Shown piece by piece: positions 59,099-64,000 of a stretch of DNA of 64,000 nt. The first letter of the stretch is position 1; each line of letters starts with the position of its first letter. The position numbers and the translations under genes are program-made. Origin of the DNA: Ecdyonurus torrentis (taxonomy: Eukaryota > Arthropoda > Insecta > Ephemeroptera > Heptageniidae); assembly GCA_949318235.1 (NCBI GenBank), contig OX439127.1, positions 7,837,534 to 7,901,533 of the forward strand, in the 5' to 3' direction. The notes under the pieces were generated by a model. The model ran no database searches. It saw only the letters and a program-made list of their open reading frames with translations, and was not told the origin of the DNA.

Positions 59099-59568
59099 TT
59101 GCAAGAAACCAGGGCTTACAAACCACTTTTGTTTTGGAAATTTGAAAATAATTTTAACAGAAGAAGAAAACAACAAGTAAAATTTAGCTTTTTGAGAATA
59201 TGAAGGAAACATTTTTATATATACTCTTAATCTTACCTAAATCTGCAAAGTAATTAAAAATAATTTATTTTTCATTATGAATTTTTGTACACTTTTTTTT
59301 TTTAATATTTCATTCTAATTTAAAGTTTAATTGTTTAAAAAAAAAGATAAAAAAAAAATCATAAAATAAAAAGAATATCAGTATTATTTTTTTCTTAAAG
59401 CTATCTGCACTGACAAGTATACTGAATTTATACACGGAATTGCCTGTAAATAGTCACGTGGTAAAAAAAAAATCGCACCTGCGGCGGGCTATTGGCGCTT
59501 CCCGCATCTATTGAGGGGGCCCTATTAGATTTCTGTCCCCGGGCCCAAATTTCGTAGGACCGCCACCG
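58605..59568 (+). mobile_element. hAT-like non-autonomous element (964 bp)
   Basis: Left end CAGTGGCGGTCCTACAGGGG; the right end reads on the minus strand as CGGTGGCGGTCCTACG. Subterminal CCCCGGGCCC occurs at both ends. Perfect 8-bp duplication ATCTGGGG at 58597-58604 and 59569-59576. The interior is AT-rich with an A run, a long T run (59070-59100) and no transposase. The 95-codon minus-strand frame over the left end is incidental. Confidence 0.88.
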
Positions 59569-59800
59569 ATCTGGGGGGAAATTGTTTGAGAAAAAGATGT
59601 GAACAATCTGTGATCTTGTTTTGGCTAGAGTTTAAGTGATATACTGACATTTTAGCAATATGTTCTAATTTAGTCACTTAACTTTCAAGTCGATCAGACG
59701 AGGACGAAAGGTCAATAGAGGTCACCGCCTTAGACAGTTCTCGATGTTCTTGTTGTAATCAGATCCATGACGTGATAAGTTGCAGCAGAAGAGGGTACGA

Positions 59801-59874
59801 TCATCGAAATATCTTGTCAGTTTTAATCCCCTCTGATTCAATCATGAGCGATACTGCGGCGATGTAGAAAATAG
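59801..59874 (-). CDS. Candidate terminal exon of a membrane-type protein (copy 1)
   Basis: On the minus strand a T-rich tract ending ATTACAATATAG precedes a phase-1 frame. It reads AIFYIAAVSLMIESEGIKTD then KIFR and a stop at 59801. The related segment at 60.9 kb gives AIFYITAASLI in the same phase, behind its own acceptor. Conserved peptide and phase with diverged DNA are the reason for calling it an exon. It looks like the end of a membrane helix plus a polar tail. Tetraspan/MARVEL-type proteins end this way, but that link is only a guess. A second frame just downstream (from 59805) also reads well, so the true C-terminus is uncertain. Confidence 0.4.
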
Positions 59875-60104
59875 CTATATTGTAATAAAAAAAAAAACAA
59901 TATTAAAGTTTGGATATTGCTGTAATAGAAACTTTACACAAATAATATTGTACAAATGCATCATAAATCATGTTATTTCTTTTATTTGTGCTGTGATTGC
60001 AACAAAGATACAAAATATTGTTTAAATTTAAAGTATATATACCAGTTTTTTTTTTTTTCTATATTGCATCAATGTTGAAAGTTAATACAAATAATACAGT
60101 CGGA

Positions 60105-60282
60105 CAAAAATAAATACGTAATAATTATGCTAGCTCATTTTCAGCACAATTTGTTCAATATATACGGCATAATTTATGCTATATACTGTACAACAATTAT
60201 GTTATATAGCATAAACATTTTATGCTATAATAACATAATTGCAGCATAAATTACGTATTTTCTTCTTTCCGTATAAGTATAA
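60105..60282 (+). mobile_element. MITE-2 copy (best preserved)
   Basis: ACAAAAATAAATACGTAATAAT start, TGCTAGCTCATTTTCAGCAC, AATTTGTTCAATATATACGG, AGCATAAACATTTTATGC, TGCAGCATAAATTACGTA, end TCTTTCCGTATAAG. The ends are imperfect inverted copies (GGACAAAAATA versus, inverted, CGGAAAGAAGAAAATA). It lies between the two candidate exons. Confidence 0.65.
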
Positions 60283-60831
60283 TAATATAAGAGTCAAACC
60301 ATTAGTTTGTTTTTTAAAGCCATAGACCACATAAAATAACATTTACTTTTTAATGAATAAACACGAAATGGGATCTTCAAAACTGTTGACAATTTTTACC
60401 AGAATGTTAATGTAGCCCCACAAGAGAGCGTGAAATTACTGTAAAATATGCAATTGCGCGTGACTATTCATGTTTATGACGTCAGAAACATGCATAAATT
60501 AGTATGAAAATGTTGTGCGGGTTGCATAAATCGAAATTTCTGATCACTGCTACGGACCTATACTTAACTTGGGTTTTGAGCACAATAACAAAAAAAATTA
60601 TGTAAGTCCCGTCAAGTTTTTTGTGATAAAAATGCTAATATATTTCTCTGGTCTATTCCTTTAAGTGAATTGAAAAAAAAAATCATATAATTGTCGACCC
60701 ATTCACAGTTGCCATATATGTATATAAACAGACACATTGCAAAATAATATAACTATGGATCGAGATAATGAATTTTTTATATAAAAATGAAAAAGAAAAT
60801 TAGTAATTACCTTTTTTGCTTTTCTACCTCT

Positions 60832-60870
60832 CGCTCTCTGTCTCTCTGTCTCTCTCTGTCTCTCTCTCAT
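60832..60870. repeat. CT/CTGT-rich microsatellite
   Basis: Compound CTCTGTCTCT repeat immediately downstream (minus-strand sense) of candidate exon copy 2. Confidence 0.85.
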
Positions 60871-60992
60871 TGTACTCTCTCCGTCAATGTGTAAGAAACA
60901 GTGCAGTGACGCCAGTAACTGATAGCTTTTGCGTTTCAGCCCTCTGCGTTTTAAAATGATAAGTGATGCAGCGGTGATGTAGAAAATTGCCA
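60840..60992 (-). CDS. Candidate exon of a membrane-type protein (copy 2)
   Basis: A clear acceptor, GTTTTTCTTACAG, lies before 60992. The frame then reads AIFYITAASLIILKRRGLKR and onward KSYQLLASLHCFLHIDGEST before running into a CT microsatellite (Arg-Glu repeats), which I exclude. Phase 1, as in copy 1. The intron just upstream also shares ATTGCTGTAATAGAAAC (61023-61039) with copy 1 (59916-59932), so the two segments arose by duplication. The 3' end is not resolved. The hydrophobic run followed by KRR fits a membrane helix with a cytoplasmic basic flank. Confidence 0.42.
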
Positions 60993-61144
60993 CTGTAAGA
61001 AAAACAAGATTCATTTATCCATATTGCTGTAATAGAAACAATAAAAAATAAAAACAATGAATAAAAATAAATAAATAATGGAAACAATAAATTACGTAAT
61101 TTATGCTATATTTATTTTACATCATTATAGCAAGATTGATGTTA

Positions 61145-61370
61145 AATGGAGCTTATCGCGCGGGGAAACGCGGTGAAAGCTATAAAGGGTGTCATGATTT
61201 AACATTACGCTTGTAGGTAAAAACACGTTCTTCGAGATTTTTAAGAAAACTACGGTACTCATCCGATTTCAGAGAAAAATTGAAATGAAAAATACTATAA
61301 ACATACTTTTACGAGTTATAAGCCACAGAAAATTTTTAAGAATTTTTTAAAACGATATAACTTCCATTAT
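61145..61370 (+). repeat. Dispersed repeat, copy 2 (paired with 22770-23015)
   Basis: Opens TTATCGCGCGGGGAAACGCG, then GATTTAACATTACGCTTG, AAAAACACG, GAAAAATACTATAAACATAC and TTTTACGAGTTATAAGCCAC. Same order of words as at 22.8 kb with many substitutions. Class unknown. Confidence 0.6.
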
Positions 61371-61394
61371 ATAAGAACAAAATAAATAAACATA

Positions 61395-61560
61395 CATACT
61401 TTGCAGTATAGTATTTATGCTTTAATTGTAACATATAGTTATTGTGCAATATAGCATACATTTTATTGCATTGGATAAATTGTATTGTGTATGAGCTATA
61501 GCTAAATTATTATGTATTACGTATTTAATTAATTTTGTCAGTGCATTTTTTTTCATTAAG
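61395..61560 (-). mobile_element. MITE-2 copy
   Basis: GCAGTATAGTATTTATGC, ATATAGCATACATTTTATTG, ATTGTATTGTGTATGAGC and TTTTGTCAGTGCA in the orientation of the 31555 copy. Moderately degraded. Confidence 0.55.
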
Positions 61561-61597
61561 ATTAACAGGCAAAATACACTCATGGCAAATAGAATGG

Positions 61598-61636
61598 GGA
61601 AAAAAAAAAAAAAAAAACGAAACGAAACGAAACGAA
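61598..61636. repeat. Poly-A plus (AAACG)n
   Basis: An A run followed by AAACG/GAAAC pentamers. The overlapping Phe/Arg frame is not coding. Confidence 0.9.
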
Positions 61637-61647
61637 AGAAATATGTA

Positions 61648-63048
61648 TGGTAGATATGCCACTTTTCGGCCACTTCCACTTTTCGGCCACTTTGAACTTT
61701 GAAAGCCTATAATAAAAAATCTAAATGGACCAGGGAAATTTTTTTTGTATAATTAGCTCCAGAAAACCTTAGCCAGTACTGTGTTAGAAATTGAAATGCT
61801 TAGCCTCATAGGATTTTTTTTTATTAAATTATTAACTCGGCGAGAACTTAAAAATTGCAAAAATTTGCGCTTCTTCTAATGTTATGCAAAAACTTCAGAT
61901 CAGTACTTCAGGAAAATAAGGGTCTAGTTACAAATTCTTGACAGCCATTTCAAAACCACTGAATCTATAGTATCTCAGCTACGTATTAACCACCATAAAT
62001 CTTAAGTTGGCCTTAGCCCATTTTTTTAAGACTGAATATAAAAGTGGCCGAAAAGTGGACACGATGTTTCGTACCGGTGTCACTTTTCGGCCACCTAATT
62101 TGCTAAGTTCAATATTTTTTCCTGGCAAAACTGTAGATTTGAAATCAGGTTTGATCACCTGAACTTGCTCTGGGGACAACATAGTTTTAGTAAAAAATAA
62201 GTAAACAATTCTGAGAACCATAAGTCGTTGCCAAAGACGGTCCAAAAATCCCCAACCCATCATTCGTTATTAAGTGAAAATTGCAACTTTTTTTTTTCTT
62301 CAAAGGGGAAAAAAATACGTAATTTTTTTAATGTACAGAAATGTTCCTCATACACTGTGGAATTCAAATATTAAAACTCCCAAAGTCATGATTTTTATTT
62401 TTATTATAATACTTCAAAAAAGTACGCCTAAGCCCGGGCGTCGTGTACCATTTTAAGGGTCGATTTTATCGCAACTCAGATTTGTGGGAACAGTTTTATT
62501 ATTTTTATTTCATATAATGTTGTATTGAGAGTGACATCAGGCTATCAAACATGCCCCTAAATAAACAGCTCCAGCAATAAAAAATTTCAAAAGTAGCCAC
62601 GCGTGGCCGTTAGGTTTGTGTTTAGCAAATTTAAAGCGCTATAGCGACCAAAATAATTGCAACATGCTAATTTTTTCCTAACATACACAATAAATGAATT
62701 CATTTTAATGATTTGACAAACAAACAAAAAATTAATCGTGCGCAAACATGCTAGAAAACAGCTTGCGAATATGCGTTCCTAACGTAAGGTGGCCGAAAAG
62801 TCAAATTTCAGTGGCCGGAAAGTAGCATAAGTGGCCGAAAACTGAGCATTTACAAAATCGAACTTTAAACTGTCCTCGTAATTAATTGAATGTTAAAACC
62901 AACGATTTTTTTTATATGATTATGTTAGTAAGGTGTTACTTTAACCAGCTGAAATGGATGATTTGAACAGAAATATATTATTTGGTTGTAAATATGGTGA
63001 TAATATCAAACAAGATCCTTAAGTGGCCGAAAAGTGGCATGTCTACCA
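61648..63048. mobile_element. 1.4-kb TIR element with eight GGCCGAAAAGTGG motifs
   Basis: TIRs TGGTAGATATGCCACTTTTC and, inverted, TGGTAGACATGCCACTTTTC each continue into GGCCACTT. Flank TATGTA (61642-61647 and 63049-63054) is repeated on both sides; a TA or a 6-bp duplication are both possible. The 13-bp GGCCGAAAAGTGG word or close variants occur about eight times: at both termini, at about 61680, 62045 and 62085 and at about 62790, 62811 and 62830. These could be transposase-binding sites. A 94-codon minus-strand frame (61979-62263) has no family I recognise. Confidence 0.8.
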
Positions 63049-63660
63049 TATGTACTATTGTGATTTTTTTAAACGTTATAGTTTTGCTTATTTTAAATAC
63101 GTTATGAAAAAAGTTCATGGATTACAAAAGAAAAAAAATGCGCGTCAAAAAAGTTAAAACTTAAAATAATTATACTAAAGCGTCCTTAGACCCGGTTTTT
63201 GCTCCTAAAATGACGATCAATTTTGTTTTATTCAAATGTAAGGCACATTTTTCGGTGCAAGAAAAAATGGTTTTTACGAACAACACTGATAACTAACCTA
63301 TTTTAAAATTTATTTTTAATAGGTAAAGTAAAAAGAAAATAAGCAAAATAAAAATTAGAATATAATTTAACTTACCAATTCAGGTTTGATCATTGAATCA
63401 CTCACTATTTCAACAACACAAAACAAAGTAAATTCACATTTTTTTCACGGCGTATTATAGGTTCTGTATTGATCAAAATAAACTTATGAATGGTATCTTT
63501 CACGCACATATATGATAACTAAATTAATTAAAGTTTTTTTTCACTTGAATCGAGCATGTACATATTTTTAATAGTAATAATTTGCATTCACTGTATTTTA
63601 CTCAATATTGAAAAAATCTTGATAAACCACAAAGAAAAGTAATTATAATAAAAATACATA
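63049..63660. other. AT-rich non-coding DNA around the possible small exon
   Basis: Apart from the donor site at 63370-63375, nothing gene-like or repeat-like was found. Confidence 0.4.
63376..63393 (-). CDS. Possible first coding exon (six codons) ending at a consensus donor
   Basis: On the minus strand ATGATCAAACCTGAATTG is followed exactly by GTAAGTTAAATT, a very good donor. The upstream text GTTGTTGAAATAG could instead act as an acceptor, giving a 29-nt internal exon. Evidence is only the donor plus the short frame, so confidence is low. It lies upstream, in minus-strand sense, of the two candidate exons at 60.9 and 59.8 kb. Confidence 0.22.
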
Positions 63661-64000
63661 ATTATAAAAATTAATATAATAATGCGAGCAAACACACTCG
63701 GCTTGGTGGTTACATCACTAGAGAGAGATGTGAATGTTGATGCAGACAGAGGAGGACTGAGGTGCACAACGGTGCACAAAGCCAAGTCTAGGCTCACCAA
63801 CGTCGCACTTACCACTTCCACACGACTCTCAAGCGAGCGAGGCGAGCGAGGCTGGCGGGATTGAGGAGGCCAACCAAATCCAGATAACAAACTTGGCCAA
63901 AAGGAGTAACGCCACCTTTCGCCGCTATGAGTTTCTTACCTACGGCGCTAGTCACCGGATAAAAATAGATAACAACGAAAACTAAACACGGGCAGCCTTC
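63661..64000 (-). other. GC-richer segment, possible 5' gene region on the minus strand
   Basis: Base composition changes sharply from about 63680 to the window end (GCGAGCGAGGCGAGCGAGGC, CTACGGCGCTAGTCACCGG). Minus-strand frames run through 63588-63890, and donor-like sites occur at 63812 (GTAAGTG) and about 63938 (GTAAGAAAC). It may be a first exon or promoter-proximal region of a minus-strand gene, or part of another transposon cut by the window edge. I recognise no protein in it. Confidence 0.3.

Noticed and set aside
60703..61014. Full 103-codon frame as one intact protein
   Set aside because: The start Met lies upstream of the acceptor in presumed intron and the C-terminal half is encoded by a CT microsatellite. 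Only the 60840-60992 part is kept as a candidate exon.

Overview
This window looks like non-coding chromosomal DNA from an animal (metazoan) nucleus. It is strongly AT-rich and dense in microsatellites. It carries many small cut-and-paste transposon derivatives with terminal inverted repeats (TIRs) and target-site duplications (TSDs), a poly-A SINE, and a 5'-truncated LINE tail with an ATT-type 3' end. Candidate exons are bounded by GT/AG splice signals. I see no bacterial operon, ribosome-binding site, rRNA, tRNA or CRISPR array. The species cannot be fixed from the sequence; an AT-rich aquatic invertebrate is a guess. No complete protein gene is visible, and most open frames are translations of simple repeats.

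Layout. (1) 1-5.1 kb and 27.6-31.5 kb are two copies of one segmental duplication. In copy A a core of about 630 bp sits between inverted arms; in copy B the same core lies in the opposite orientation. (2) 8.0-8.7, 27.9-28.7, 30.8-33.1 and 56.8 kb hold a roughly 305-bp palindromic MITE family (here MITE-1) with a TGACGTCA octamer just inside one end. (3) 9-14 kb has hAT-like non-autonomous elements, one of them nested in an insertion that splits a SINE. (4) 14.1-24.6 kb has three degenerate copies of a larger repeat (R), each with a GA tract followed by a conserved GC-richer 100-bp block. One copy is split by a LINE tail with a clean TSD, and the uninterrupted paralogue shows the empty site. 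(5) 25.06-26.66 kb is a foldback/MULE-like element with near-identical arms of about 290 bp. (6) 34-40 kb is very AT-rich, with a 124-bp hAT-like MITE, a 260-bp palindrome and a TTAA-flanked element. (7) 40-45.1 kb holds 440-bp tandem units and a 2.07-kb duplication. (8) 45.83-52.38 kb is a recent array of about 4.9 units of 1.33 kb whose unit boundary falls inside a TTAA transposon end; a decayed copy follows at 53.0-54.4 kb. (9) 55.7-56.4 kb has a pentanucleotide (GGTAA)n array. (10) 58.0-63.05 kb has a TTAA MITE, a 964-bp hAT-like element and a 1.4-kb element with eight copies of a GGCCGAAAAGTGG motif. (11) Between those elements, 59.8 and 60.9 kb carry two related exon-like segments on the minus strand encoding a membrane-type peptide.

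Nothing here works as a gene pathway. The window is best read as a transposon and repeat landscape, possibly intergenic or intronic, with probable exons of a minus-strand gene (or tandem paralogues) in the last 4.5 kb. The GC-richer stretch at 63.66-64.0 kb may be the 5' part of such a gene.
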